A stretch of DNA of 64,000 nucleotides from Bacteroidales bacterium (GTDB taxonomy: Bacteria > Bacteroidota > Bacteroidia > Bacteroidales > P3): contig JAFSPS010000010.1 in the NCBI GenBank assembly GCA_017451385.1, forward strand, positions 1-64,000, read 5' to 3'. Positions 52,876-60,852 of this stretch are shown in pieces; within the stretch, counting starts at the first letter, position 1; each line of letters starts with the position of its first letter. Below the pieces are notes generated by a model. It was not told the DNA's origin. It saw only the letters and a program-made list of their open reading frames with translations, and did not search any database. A program made the translations under genes and the position numbers.

Positions 52876-53580
52876 ATGTCCGGACGACTGATACTTTTCC
52901 CTGTGCATATAGGATGCGATGACCTGTCCCATTCGCTGCCTGCCTATAACCTCGACCTGCTTTATGGGTGTCACACCTTCATCGTCGAAGAGCTACGCAC
53001 TGCAAGAAGGTTTCTGAAGCATGCCGGTTACCCTCATTCGATAGATTCTACAACTTTTTTTCTTCTCAACGAGCATACGGGAGAGGCAGACGTGGCATCA
53101 TACCTTGATGCGGCACAGCAAGGAGAGGACGTGGGCTTGCTCTCAGAAGCAGGACTGCCCTGCGTGGCAGACCCCGGACGTCTTATCACACGACAGGCGC
53201 AACAGGCAGGCATAGAGGTTGTGCCTCTCGTTGGTCCATCTTCAATTATGCTTGCTTTGATGGCGTCAGGATTTAACGGACAGAACTTTGCGTTCTGTGG
53301 CTACCTGCCCGTGGACCGCCACGAACGAGCCACAGCCATACGCACCCTCGAACAGCGTGTGCTACGCAACGACCAGACGCAGATTTTCATCGAAGCACCC
53401 TATCGTAACAACCAGATGCTTGCCACACTTGCCGAGACGCTACACCATGATACGATGGTCTGCGTAGCTTGCGACCTTACGCTACCGTCGCAGTATATCG
53501 TCAGCCGTCCCGCCTCGCAATGGAGAAATGATACACCAAATCTGCACAAACGAAATACGGTGTTCTTGATTGGGAAATAA
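52876..53580 (+). CDS. RsmI-like tetrapyrrole-methylase-family methyltransferase
   Basis: 234 aa, SAM-dependent methyltransferase of the tetrapyrrole methylase fold. The RsmI signature LLSEAGLPCVADPG (about 91-104) and VPLVGPSS (about 115-122) are visible, with FCGYLP later. RsmI 2'-O-methylates C1402 of 16S rRNA; this shorter form lacks the usual N-terminal GTLY.V..PIGN motif (it begins LILFPVHIGCDDL), as in the Bacteroidetes 'SAM-dependent methyltransferase' group that stands beside RsmI. Function as an rRNA methyltransferase is likely but not certain. Preceded by a remarkable repeat-bearing leader. Confidence 0.85.
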   Translation: MSGRLILFPVHIGCDDLSHSLPAYNLDLLYGCHTFIVEELRTARRFLKHAGYPHSIDSTTFFLLNEHTGEADVASYLDAAQQGEDVGLLSEAGLPCVADPGRLITRQAQQAGIEVVPLVGPSSIMLALMASGFNGQNFAFCGYLPVDRHERATAIRTLEQRVLRNDQTQIFIEAPYRNNQMLATLAETLHHDTMVCVACDLTLPSQYIVSRPASQWRNDTPNLHKRNTVFLIGK

Positions 53581-53764
53581 AGGTATTTTTGCAGAGGGAA
53601 AAAATCAGTGTGGGTTGCATCTTGATAGAATCTACTTGATTTTCAGTCTCTACTGTTTTTTCACACCTAACCATTAGTCATTTTACTGAATATAATGAGA
53701 TGAGCATCTCATTGCAACGAAATGCTCATCTGCTAAAAAAGCGATTTGCTATTGACAGTCTAAA

Positions 53765-54178
53765 TTATTTGTAATACTCTATATTTACATTTCTATCGTA
53801 CATATGCAAAGTACATTGACTAATTGTTTCGCCATCAAAATTAATGGTTATTCCGTAGTCCGAGCCGTCAAAATCCACCCAGCCAAAAGGTCCCATTGCA
53901 AGACAAGGATAACCTCGCAGCACTATTTTATCACTGCTCTTTTGAACAATTCTCATGGGTTTTGGTGTCATTTGAACATTGTTACCCCATAATGGATGAT
54001 TACCGTCCATATTAAAAATTGTAATGATGTATCCATCACCCGCATCAATATTGTATCCTTTACATCCATCAGTGTTTGGTTTAATCTCGATTGCTCTATT
54101 ACAGCTTTGAAGACCACGAACTGGTATGCCACTTTCAAATCGTTGGTGACTTGTTGAATTGAATGTAATATGTTTCAT
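53765..54178 (-). CDS. Unknown small beta-rich protein
   Basis: 137 aa, no signal peptide or membrane helix. Beta-rich, with Gly/Asp turns (GYNIDAGDGYIITIFNMDG, DFDGSDYGITINFDG) and conserved-looking Trp/Pro positions (HPLWGNN, KPMRIV). No family recognised. It lies 12 bp downstream of the TerB-domain gene on the same strand, so they may form one unit. Confidence 0.6.
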   Translation of the reverse strand: MKHITFNSTSHQRFESGIPVRGLQSCNRAIEIKPNTDGCKGYNIDAGDGYIITIFNMDGNHPLWGNNVQMTPKPMRIVQKSSDKIVLRGYPCLAMGPFGWVDFDGSDYGITINFDGETISQCTLHMYDRNVNIEYYK

Positions 54179-54190
54179 ACTGTAATTATT

Positions 54191-54601
54191 TTAGTTAGCC
54201 ATATACTTTATAGCATCGGCTATGCTCATAGTCGGCAACTCACATAGTGTTGATACAAGACTCCATAGCGCCTTTTCTCTATCGTCAATATCGCCGTCTA
54301 TTGCCATCAGTGTTCCCAAGTAGGCGCACACATACCGTTTTTGTGCATCATTCATAAGAGCGATGTTCGCCAAAGCCATATCTCCCTTCATATCTGATGC
54401 TTTATTTAGAAGTACTTTAAAATCGTTTGCACTAACACCAAAACGAAGAGCTTCATTCGAAATCATTTTCATCTCATTTGGATGCGCCTCACCATCTGCA
54501 GCACACATTGCAACCGCTATCCTAATGATAGAGGTAATTTCTTGTTTACTGAAAGATAATTCTTCTGTGCTCAGTTTTTTTGTTTTTTGAAAAAATCCCA
54601 T
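54191..54601 (-). CDS. TerB-domain protein
   Basis: 136 aa, almost entirely one TerB-like helical domain with the acidic metal-binding motifs CAADGEAHPNE (about 33-43) and MAIDGDIDDREK (about 97-108). No membrane segment and no J domain, unlike the TerB-DnaJ protein at 29.2 kb. TerB domains occur in tellurite-resistance and stress clusters, but no other ter genes are nearby. It lies just upstream of the unknown beta-rich gene on the same strand. Confidence 0.85.
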   Translation of the reverse strand: MGFFQKTKKLSTEELSFSKQEITSIIRIAVAMCAADGEAHPNEMKMISNEALRFGVSANDFKVLLNKASDMKGDMALANIALMNDAQKRYVCAYLGTLMAIDGDIDDREKALWSLVSTLCELPTMSIADAIKYMAN

Positions 54602-54971
54602 AATATAAATGTTTTTAAATTAATGCCTACTCTATTACGCAGTTTTCGGCACCCCTGCTTATTGTTTTTGAGCAGGATGCTTTTGTCGGTAAATAAGGGC
54701 ATGAAGAAAGGCGTGATTCTTTCGTTTTAAACTGCCTTATTATCATTGGCGGGTGTCTGGTATTAACCCTTGGAATTAATAAGTGTTACGAAAATTCACG
54801 CCCTAGCGTGAACTTACGCTTTCTTATTCTCATTCCAATCAAGTTTACCAGACTTTTGCCAATGGAGAACAAGAGCGTCAGCTCAATATGTCTATGCTAT
54901 TGTTTCTTTGTTTATATCATATCGACATTGTTTATATCATATCGTCATTTTATTTGTAGGATGGTATATCA
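54602..54971. other. Structured gene-free stretch with competing hairpins
   Basis: 370 bases with no convincing gene. Contains a hairpin CCTGCT (54654-54659)/AGCAGG (54671-54676), a long-range pair GGCGTGATTCTTTCG (54710-54724)/CGAAAATTCACGCC (54789-54802), a competing perfect hairpin TTCACGC-CCTA-GCGTGAA (54795-54812), and the tandem repeat at 54908-54947. It may be a small RNA or a mobile-element remnant. Confidence 0.5.
54908..54947. repeat. 20-bp tandem direct repeat
   Basis: Two copies of a 20-mer beginning TTGTTTATATCATATCG (54908-54927 and 54928-54947) differ at one base. Each contains the near-palindrome ATATCATAT. It lies just past the end of the PIN-toxin gene. Confidence 0.8.
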
Positions 54972-55385
54972 TTATTTGTGGCTTTTAGCGACGAACTCAG
55001 CAGGGGTCATAACTATAATTCCAAGGTCGCTAAAACCTTGTTTGTCGCGTGTAAGAATGACATCCGGATTGTTTGGCAGAGCAGAGAAATATTGCACAGC
55101 ATCTTCAAAATCACAATAATCTTTTCTTGCGGCATTCTCAATGGATAACCTATCTATGTTGGAGATAACAAACTTATCGCACAACCAGCGTATAACACGT
55201 AACACCTCATCTTTCTTGTACATTTTGCGCATGATATAGGCACAGTTTACAATTGTGAGAGCAGAAACCAAACATTGGATTTTATTGTGTTCGTGCAGAA
55301 TAAGCACTTGTTTGATGTCAGCGTGGAATGGTTGCCGCTCACAAACATAGTCAAGTAGGACGTTAGTGTCAAGAAAGACTTTCAT
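54972..55385 (-). CDS. PIN-domain toxin (VapC-like)
   Basis: 137 aa from the ATG at 55385, which overlaps the antitoxin stop as ATGA. PIN-domain acidic residues are visible: the first Asp in VFLDTNVLLDYV, an acidic residue in the middle (DEVLRVIRW) and the DCFEDAVQ-type DFEDAVQYFSA helix with TRDKQGF near the end. PIN toxins are metal-dependent RNases, often cutting tRNA or rRNA. The coupled upstream small gene and the overlap strongly suggest a type II toxin-antitoxin pair. Confidence 0.88.
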   Translation of the reverse strand: MKVFLDTNVLLDYVCERQPFHADIKQVLILHEHNKIQCLVSALTIVNCAYIMRKMYKKDEVLRVIRWLCDKFVISNIDRLSIENAARKDYCDFEDAVQYFSALPNNPDVILTRDKQGFSDLGIIVMTPAEFVAKSHK

Positions 55386-55657
55386 TTTGCACGTTCCTCC
55401 CACATCAGTTCAAGTTCCTTGTCGATGTCGAATCCATCTGGAGCAGCCCCCAATACCATTGAAAGCAACTCTTCCGATGGCTTGATGCCATCATCGATGT
55501 GAGGAAAGACCAACTTCTTTTTTTCTGTCTTTTCTTTTTTTTGAGCGTTTTGTGCTAGTTTTTCGGCCAGCCACAAACTATCAGTAGCCGAGAGGGAAAG
55601 CCCTTGCAAATAGTGCCATAGGTCGCCTATTGAGCCATTATATGTGGATGTTTTCAT
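55382..55657 (-). CDS. Antitoxin partner of PIN toxin
   Basis: 91 aa from the ATG at 55657 (an adjacent ATG at 55660 is equally possible); longer upstream starts lie before the promoter box. The N-terminus has a short helical segment (GDLWHYLQGLSLSATDSLWLAEKL), then a basic K-rich linker and an acidic tail (GFDIDKELELMWEERAK) that would clamp the toxin. No ribbon-helix-helix or AbrB motif is obvious. ATGA overlap with the toxin gene and the position upstream of it support an antitoxin. Confidence 0.78.
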   Translation of the reverse strand: MKTSTYNGSIGDLWHYLQGLSLSATDSLWLAEKLAQNAQKKEKTEKKKLVFPHIDDGIKPSEELLSMVLGAAPDGFDIDKELELMWEERAK

Positions 55658-55686
55658 CATAAAAATATCATTTGGAATGATAACTG

Positions 55687-55694
55687 CAAAAATA
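55687..55694 (-). promoter_or_regulatory. Promoter -7 element of toxin-antitoxin pair
   Basis: Minus-strand TATTTTTG, a TAnnTTTG box, about 30 bp before the antitoxin ATG. Confidence 0.65.
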
Positions 55695-55811
55695 CGATTT
55701 TTATTTGGTTTGGCAAATTTATTTGTGAAAATGAGATAGGGCGATAGTTTGATTGATACCACTGTATAAGTTTTTTTTCAATGAAGATTTGCATTATTTT
55801 AAGATTTTTTA

Positions 55812-55819
55812 TATTTTTG
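55812..55819 (+). promoter_or_regulatory. Promoter -7 element of pruA
   Basis: TATTTTTG fits TAnnTTTG, 37 bp before the ATG. Confidence 0.65.
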
Positions 55820-55856
55820 TACTCTCAAATAATCAAAAAAATAAAACAAAAGTACT

Positions 55857-57491
55857 ATGAACAACACCATTTTTTCTTTCCCCAAACCACAGAATGAGCC
55901 AGTATTGGGTTATGCTCCCGGCAGCCCAGAGCGCAAGGCAATCCGCAAAGCCCTTGACGAACTATACAACACTGTAACTGAAATACCTATTATAATAGGT
56001 GGCAAAGAGATACGCACAGGCAATATGGGCACCGTCGTGATGCCTACGGAGAACAAGCACGTGCTTGCCAACTACCATAAAGTAGGCGAGAAAGAGGTCC
56101 AGATGGCTATCGAGGCAGCTATGGAAGCCCGCAAGCAGTGGGCCGAGACACCGTGGATTGAACGCGCCAGCATCTGTCAAAAGATAGCTACGCTGATAGC
56201 AGGCAAATATCGTTATCTGCTGAATGCCGCCACCATGCTGGGGCAAGGCAAGACCACCATGCAGGCTGAGATTGACAGTGCATGCGAGCTGGTTGATTTC
56301 CTGCGCTACAACGCGCATTATATGTCGCAAATTTATGCCGACCAACCTATCAGTGACAAGGGCACGTTGAACTATGTTACCTATCGTCCACTCGAAGGCT
56401 TTGTCCTCGCCGTCACGCCGTTCAACTTCACCTCCATAGCCAGCAACCTTGAGATGTCGCCCGTGCTAATGGGCAATGTGACGCTGTGGAAACCATCTAC
56501 AACGGCATTGCTTTCCAACTACTTACTAATGAAAATCTACAAAGAAGCAGGTCTTCCCGATGGCGTAGTCAACTTCCTCCCTGGCAGCGGCGCACTTATC
56601 GGCAAGGTGGTGTTTGCAAGCCCCGACTTCGGCGGCGTGCATTTCACTGGCGGCACCAAGACCTTCAACGGGTTCTGGAAGAGCATCGGAGAAAACATCA
56701 ACAACTATAAGACCTATCCTAAAATTGTCGGCGAGACCGGCGGCAAAGACTTCATCTTTGCTCACAAGTCGGCCAATGTGCGTCAGGTGGCAACCGCTAT
56801 CGTCCGTGGTGCCTTCGAGTATCAAGGACAGAAATGTTCGGCAGCCTCTCGTGCCTACATTCCTTCAAGCATGTGGCCTGAGGTGAAACAACTGGTAGGC
56901 GAGATGCTTGCCACTATCAAGGTTGGCGACGTGCGCGACTTCTCCGCCTTCGTCAATGCCGTCATCGACGAGGCCTCGTTCGACAACTGCATGAACTACA
57001 TCAACCATGCCAAAGAGAGTGCCGATGCCGAGATAGTGTTTGGTGGTACGGGCGACAAGAGCATAGGCTATTTCGTGCAACCAACCGTCATCCTCGCCAA
57101 GAAGCCCGACTATAAGTCGATGTGCGAAGAGATTTTCGGCCCCATCATCACCATCTATGTCTATGACGATGAGAAGTATGCCGAGACCCTTGAACTATGC
57201 AACAGCACATCGCCCTACGCCCTCACCGGTGCTATCTTCAGCATAGACCGTAAGGCGTTGCACGAGGCATACGACATCCTCAAATATGCTGCTGGCAACA
57301 TCTACTTCAACGACAAGCCCACAGGTGCTGTCGTCGGACAGCAGCCTTTTGGCGGTGCACGCGCCAGTGGCACCAACGACAAGGCAGGTTCCTACCTCAA
57401 CCTGCTGCGCTGGGTCAGCCCGCAGGCTATCAAGGAGACTTTCGCTCCTGCCGAGGACTACAGCTATCCCTTCGTCAGCGATGCTGAATAA
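55857..57491 (+). CDS. pruA: 1-pyrroline-5-carboxylate dehydrogenase
   Basis: 544-aa aldehyde dehydrogenase. Catalytic Cys327 is in GQKCSAAS, the general-base Glu (about residue 293) in VGETGGKDF, with the NAD-binding FTGGTKTF (about residue 264) and EIFGPIITIYVY. The GGKDF and LRYNAHYMSQIY features fit the L-glutamate gamma-semialdehyde dehydrogenase group, oxidising P5C/GSA to glutamate in proline catabolism. No proline dehydrogenase gene is adjacent. Monocistronic, with its own promoter and terminator. Confidence 0.92.
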   Translation: MNNTIFSFPKPQNEPVLGYAPGSPERKAIRKALDELYNTVTEIPIIIGGKEIRTGNMGTVVMPTENKHVLANYHKVGEKEVQMAIEAAMEARKQWAETPWIERASICQKIATLIAGKYRYLLNAATMLGQGKTTMQAEIDSACELVDFLRYNAHYMSQIYADQPISDKGTLNYVTYRPLEGFVLAVTPFNFTSIASNLEMSPVLMGNVTLWKPSTTALLSNYLLMKIYKEAGLPDGVVNFLPGSGALIGKVVFASPDFGGVHFTGGTKTFNGFWKSIGENINNYKTYPKIVGETGGKDFIFAHKSANVRQVATAIVRGAFEYQGQKCSAASRAYIPSSMWPEVKQLVGEMLATIKVGDVRDFSAFVNAVIDEASFDNCMNYINHAKESADAEIVFGGTGDKSIGYFVQPTVILAKKPDYKSMCEEIFGPIITIYVYDDEKYAETLELCNSTSPYALTGAIFSIDRKALHEAYDILKYAAGNIYFNDKPTGAVVGQQPFGGARASGTNDKAGSYLNLLRWVSPQAIKETFAPAEDYSYPFVSDAE

Positions 57492-57508
57492 AAAAAATAG
57501 TGCAAAAA

Positions 57509-57546
57509 AAAGAACGGGCAAGTCTCAATGACTTGCCCGTTCTTGT
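57509..57546. terminator. Bidirectional terminator after pruA
   Basis: AAGAACGGGCAAGTC (57510-57524), loop TCAAT, GACTTGCCCGTTCTT (57530-57544), with an A-run on the left; it can also serve the convergent lipoprotein gene. Confidence 0.88.
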
Positions 57547-57575
57547 ATTCTATCGTTTACAATCAGCAGTCCCAC

Positions 57576-57953
57576 TCACATCCCACTCATGAGAATGATT
57601 GAAACATGCTCGTCACTGACACTCCCAACATAATCCTCCTTTAACGACATCTTGCAACGCTCTATTATACCAAGAAAGGACTCCATCTCTGGCCCATGCA
57701 ATCTCAGCTGTTGCAATCGTGCATCACTGTCAAGAGCCTTGAAATCATCCAACGAACGGACATCCTCATTTACGGCATAACGAAAAACAACTGTGTCGCC
57801 TAACACTATAGCTTCCGTAGCCACAACACCATCATCAACAATTGCAGGATAATAATGATTGATTTCGGAAACAGTGTTCTCTATGGTATGCCTGTTAAAA
57901 TCAGCACACCCCAAAAGAGCAACAATACAAATGATAATGACGATTTTTTTCAT
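57576..57953 (-). CDS. Small lipoprotein of unknown function
   Basis: 125 aa from the ATG at 57953, chosen because it opens a lipoprotein signal (MKKIVIIICIVALLGC, Cys about 16). The mature part is small and acidic with no recognised domain (AIVLGDTVVFRYAVNED, LQQLRLHGPEMESF). It stands alone between convergent pruA and divergent purC. Probably an outer-membrane lipoprotein; no function is assignable. Confidence 0.75.
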   Translation of the reverse strand: MKKIVIIICIVALLGCADFNRHTIENTVSEINHYYPAIVDDGVVATEAIVLGDTVVFRYAVNEDVRSLDDFKALDSDARLQQLRLHGPEMESFLGIIERCKMSLKEDYVGSVSDEHVSIILMSGM

Positions 57954-58136
57954 AAGATATTTGATACTTTCAAAAAAAAACATCTATTTGCAACAATCCG
58001 CTAATCCATATAACTAATATAATAAACGCATAATCATAGTTATAAATTACATCCGCAAACAAATAAATAGAACAAGATTGAAATGTATATATCTGTTTTG
58101 TGAAAAAAATACGGCGCAACGCATCAAAAAAAAATA

Positions 58137-58144
58137 TATTTTTG
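58137..58144 (+). promoter_or_regulatory. Promoter -7 element of purC
   Basis: TATTTTTG matches TAnnTTTG; start codon 43 bp downstream. Confidence 0.65.
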
Positions 58145-58187
58145 CATTTCATTCTATTGCTTAATAAAACATAAAACACAATAAATC

Positions 58188-59135
58188 ATGCAGGCAATAA
58201 CCAAAACCAACTTTCATTTTCCAAAACAGAAAAGCCTTTATGTAGGAAAGGTTCGTGATGTATATAATATTGATGATAAGTATATGGCCATGGTAGTGAG
58301 CGACCGCATATCGGCATTCGATGTCGTGTTGCCCAAAGGCATACCCTATAAAGGACAAGTGCTCAACCAAATAGCCGCCAAATTTCTTGATGCTACAGCC
58401 GATATCCTGCCCAACTGGAAGATTGCTACACCTGACCCTATGGTTACCGTAGGTCTAAAGTGTGAAGGCTTTCGCGTTGAGATGATTGTACGCGGTTATC
58501 TCGCCGGCAGCGCATGGCGCGAATATAAGGCAGGCGCACGCACCCTCTGCGGCGTACCGCTGCCCGAAGGCATGGTGGAGAATCAGAAATTCCCAACGCC
58601 GATAGTGACACCTACTACCAAGGCGGACGAGGGACATGACGAGAATATCTCGCGCGAAGAAATTATACGCACAGGCCTCGTTTCCAAAGAAGACTACGAC
58701 CAGCTGGAGTACTATGCCCTTGCACTCTTTGAGCGTGGCACCAAGATGGCCGCCGAGAAAGGGTTGATTCTCGTTGATACTAAATACGAGTTTGGCAAAC
58801 GCGATGGCAAAATCTATCTCATCGACGAGATACATACACCCGACAGCAGCCGCTATTTCTATGCCGAAGGCTATGAGGAGCGTCTTGCCAAAGGCGAGCA
58901 TCAACGTCAGCTCTCCAAAGAATTTGTACGTGAATGGCTTATGTCAAACGGCTTCCAAGGCAAAGAGGGACAGCAGGTGCCTGAGATGACGGACGAGATT
59001 GTCAACAGCATCACCGACCGTTATATCGAGCTCTACGAGCACATCACTGGCGAGAAGTTCCAGAAAGCCGAAGACTGCCACGATGTTGCAGCACGTATCG
59101 AAAAGAATGTTACCAACTGCTTAAACAGCCTATAA
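58188..59135 (+). CDS. purC: Phosphoribosylaminoimidazole-succinocarboxamide synthase
   Basis: 315-aa SAICAR synthetase, ATP-dependent addition of aspartate to CAIR in purine synthesis. Signatures: YVGKVRDVY (19-27), [16 protein letters not shown] (about 39-54), [12 protein letters not shown] (about 100-111), and [14 protein letters not shown] (about 211-224). The family's larger form, fully plausible length. The next gene, a carrier-type transporter, starts 12 bp later with GTG and may be co-transcribed. Confidence 0.96.
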   Translation: MQAITKTNFHFPKQKSLYVGKVRDVYNIDDKYMAMVVSDRISAFDVVLPKGIPYKGQVLNQIAAKFLDATADILPNWKIATPDPMVTVGLKCEGFRVEMIVRGYLAGSAWREYKAGARTLCGVPLPEGMVENQKFPTPIVTPTTKADEGHDENISREEIIRTGLVSKEDYDQLEYYALALFERGTKMAAEKGLILVDTKYEFGKRDGKIYLIDEIHTPDSSRYFYAEGYEERLAKGEHQRQLSKEFVREWLMSNGFQGKEGQQVPEMTDEIVNSITDRYIELYEHITGEKFQKAEDCHDVAARIEKNVTNCLNSL

Positions 59136-59147
59136 AATACAACGACT

Positions 59148-60758
59148 GTGAAGCGCATACCACATACCTTCACTATCGTCTTTGCGCTAATAATCATCGC
59201 CGCCGTATGCACATGGTTTGTGCCCGGCGGCGAATTTGTGCGCGAGACAATAGAAGTGCACAATGCCGACGGCAGCACCTCCACACGCCAAGTAGTGCAG
59301 AACAATTCGTTCCACTATGTGGATAGCCAGCCACAGACATGGCAGGTGTTCTCATCCCTTTTCAACGGTTTCTGTGACAAGGCCGACATCATCATTTTTA
59401 TTTTCATGGTGGGGGGCGCCTTCTGGATACTCAACAACAGCCATGCAATAGATGTCGGTGTGATGGCCTTCCTGAGGCGTATGCAACGTCTGAATCGTTA
59501 TCGCCTGATACGTCATCTTGGGACCGACAATATCATCATCACACTTGTTATGCTGATGTTCAGCCTCTTCGGTGCTGTCTTCGGCATGAGCGAGGAGACG
59601 ATAGCATTCTCTGTCATCTTTGTACCCCTCGCCGTTTCTATGGGGTACGACTCTATCGTGGGCCTTTGCATGTGCTATGTGGCAGCGCACATAGGCTTTG
59701 CTGGCGCAGTACTCAACCCCTTCACCATTGGCATCGCTCAGGGAATTGCCGACTTGCCCATTTTCTCCGGCATGGAGTATAGGATGCTCTGTTGGGTTAT
59801 GCTTACCGTCATAGGCATAACCTTCGTGCTATGGTATGCTCACCGCATCAAAGCAGACCCACACCTCTCTCCCGTACACGGTATAGACGAATATTGGCGC
59901 AACAGGGTGCAACAACAGGATGCCAACCCCGTAGTATATAGTTCGCCACGTGTGGCATGGATTGTCTATGCTGCCATAGCGGCTGTACTCATTTATGTCG
60001 CCATAGCCTACCCGACAACGACTATCGGCATTGGCAACATACAAACCACATTGCCAATAATACCCATCCTTGCTGTACTCTTTGTCGTTACTGCTTTTCC
60101 TGCGCTACGCAAGTCTGTACATTTCTTCATACTCGATATACTTCTTTTCACAATATTCTTTCTTGTGGTTGGCGTACTGGGCTACGGATGGTATGTCACA
60201 GAGATTTCAGCCCTATTTCTCGCTATGGGTCTGCTTTCTGGCATCGCCGACAGCCAGAGTGCCGACAGCTTGGCAAAACTTTTTCTCGACGGATGTAAAG
60301 ACATTCTCTCGGCGGCACTTGTCGTCGGTCTTGCCAGTGGCATCATCTTTATTCTGCGCGATGGCAAGATTATAGATACCATGCTTTACGCCCTCAGCAA
60401 TTCGCTATCCGAGATGGGCACCGTGGCATCAGTAGGCGTGATGTATGGGTTCCAGACACTGCTCAACATCGTGATGCCATCGGGTTCTGCCAAAGCGGCA
60501 CTAACCATGCCCATCATGGCGCAGTTTGCCGACCTTATTAACATATCACGACAGACTACCGTCCTTGCATTCCAGTTCGGTGATGGATTTACTAACATGC
60601 TCACTCCTACCAGTGGAGTGCTGATAGGCTGTCTCGGCGTGGCTCGCATCCCCTACGGCACATGGCTGAAATGGGTATGGAAGTTTATCCTTGCACTTAT
60701 CGTGATAGGATTTCTACTCCTACTACCAACCATCTATCTAAATTTCCCCGGATTTTGA
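59148..60758 (+). CDS. YfcC-type carrier (C4-dicarboxylate/basic amino acid carrier family)
   Basis: 536-aa inner-membrane protein with about 12-13 hydrophobic helices. It begins (GTG start) KRIPHTFTIVFALIIIAAVCTWFVPGGEF, whose short form PHTFTI...TWFVPGGEF is the usual start of YfcC/AbgT-like carriers. Conserved stretches include FGMSEETIAF, GAVLNPFTIGIAQ and NIVMPSGSAKAALTMPIMAQ, the last a substrate-site motif in this family. Substrate unknown; possibly amino acids or dicarboxylates. Located 12 bp downstream of purC and followed by a strong terminator. Confidence 0.88.
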   Translation: MKRIPHTFTIVFALIIIAAVCTWFVPGGEFVRETIEVHNADGSTSTRQVVQNNSFHYVDSQPQTWQVFSSLFNGFCDKADIIIFIFMVGGAFWILNNSHAIDVGVMAFLRRMQRLNRYRLIRHLGTDNIIITLVMLMFSLFGAVFGMSEETIAFSVIFVPLAVSMGYDSIVGLCMCYVAAHIGFAGAVLNPFTIGIAQGIADLPIFSGMEYRMLCWVMLTVIGITFVLWYAHRIKADPHLSPVHGIDEYWRNRVQQQDANPVVYSSPRVAWIVYAAIAAVLIYVAIAYPTTTIGIGNIQTTLPIIPILAVLFVVTAFPALRKSVHFFILDILLFTIFFLVVGVLGYGWYVTEISALFLAMGLLSGIADSQSADSLAKLFLDGCKDILSAALVVGLASGIIFILRDGKIIDTMLYALSNSLSEMGTVASVGVMYGFQTLLNIVMPSGSAKAALTMPIMAQFADLINISRQTTVLAFQFGDGFTNMLTPTSGVLIGCLGVARIPYGTWLKWVWKFILALIVIGFLLLLPTIYLNFPGF

Positions 60759-60764
60759 AAATAC

Positions 60765-60806
60765 CAAAAGAAGGTCTGCATCGCTTCATGCAGACCTTCT
60801 TTTGTA
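60765..60806. terminator. Terminator after YfcC-type gene
   Basis: A perfect 17-bp stem, CAAAAGAAGGTCTGCAT (60765-60781) and ATGCAGACCTTCTTTTG (60788-60804); it lies between convergent genes and serves both. Confidence 0.9.
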
Positions 60807-60852
60807 TCGTCCAGCTCATTAGATGCAGACATCCATGCGCCCTGAAAAGAGG

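Noticed and set aside
53700-53732. Inverted repeat GATGAGCAT/ATGCTCATC after the RsmI-like gene
   Set aside because: Possible terminator, but no T-run follows on either strand; too weak to call.
54710-54802. Possible integron attC site in the structured stretch
   Set aside because: Arms pair well, but the conserved GTTRRRY/RYYYAAC core boxes are absent.
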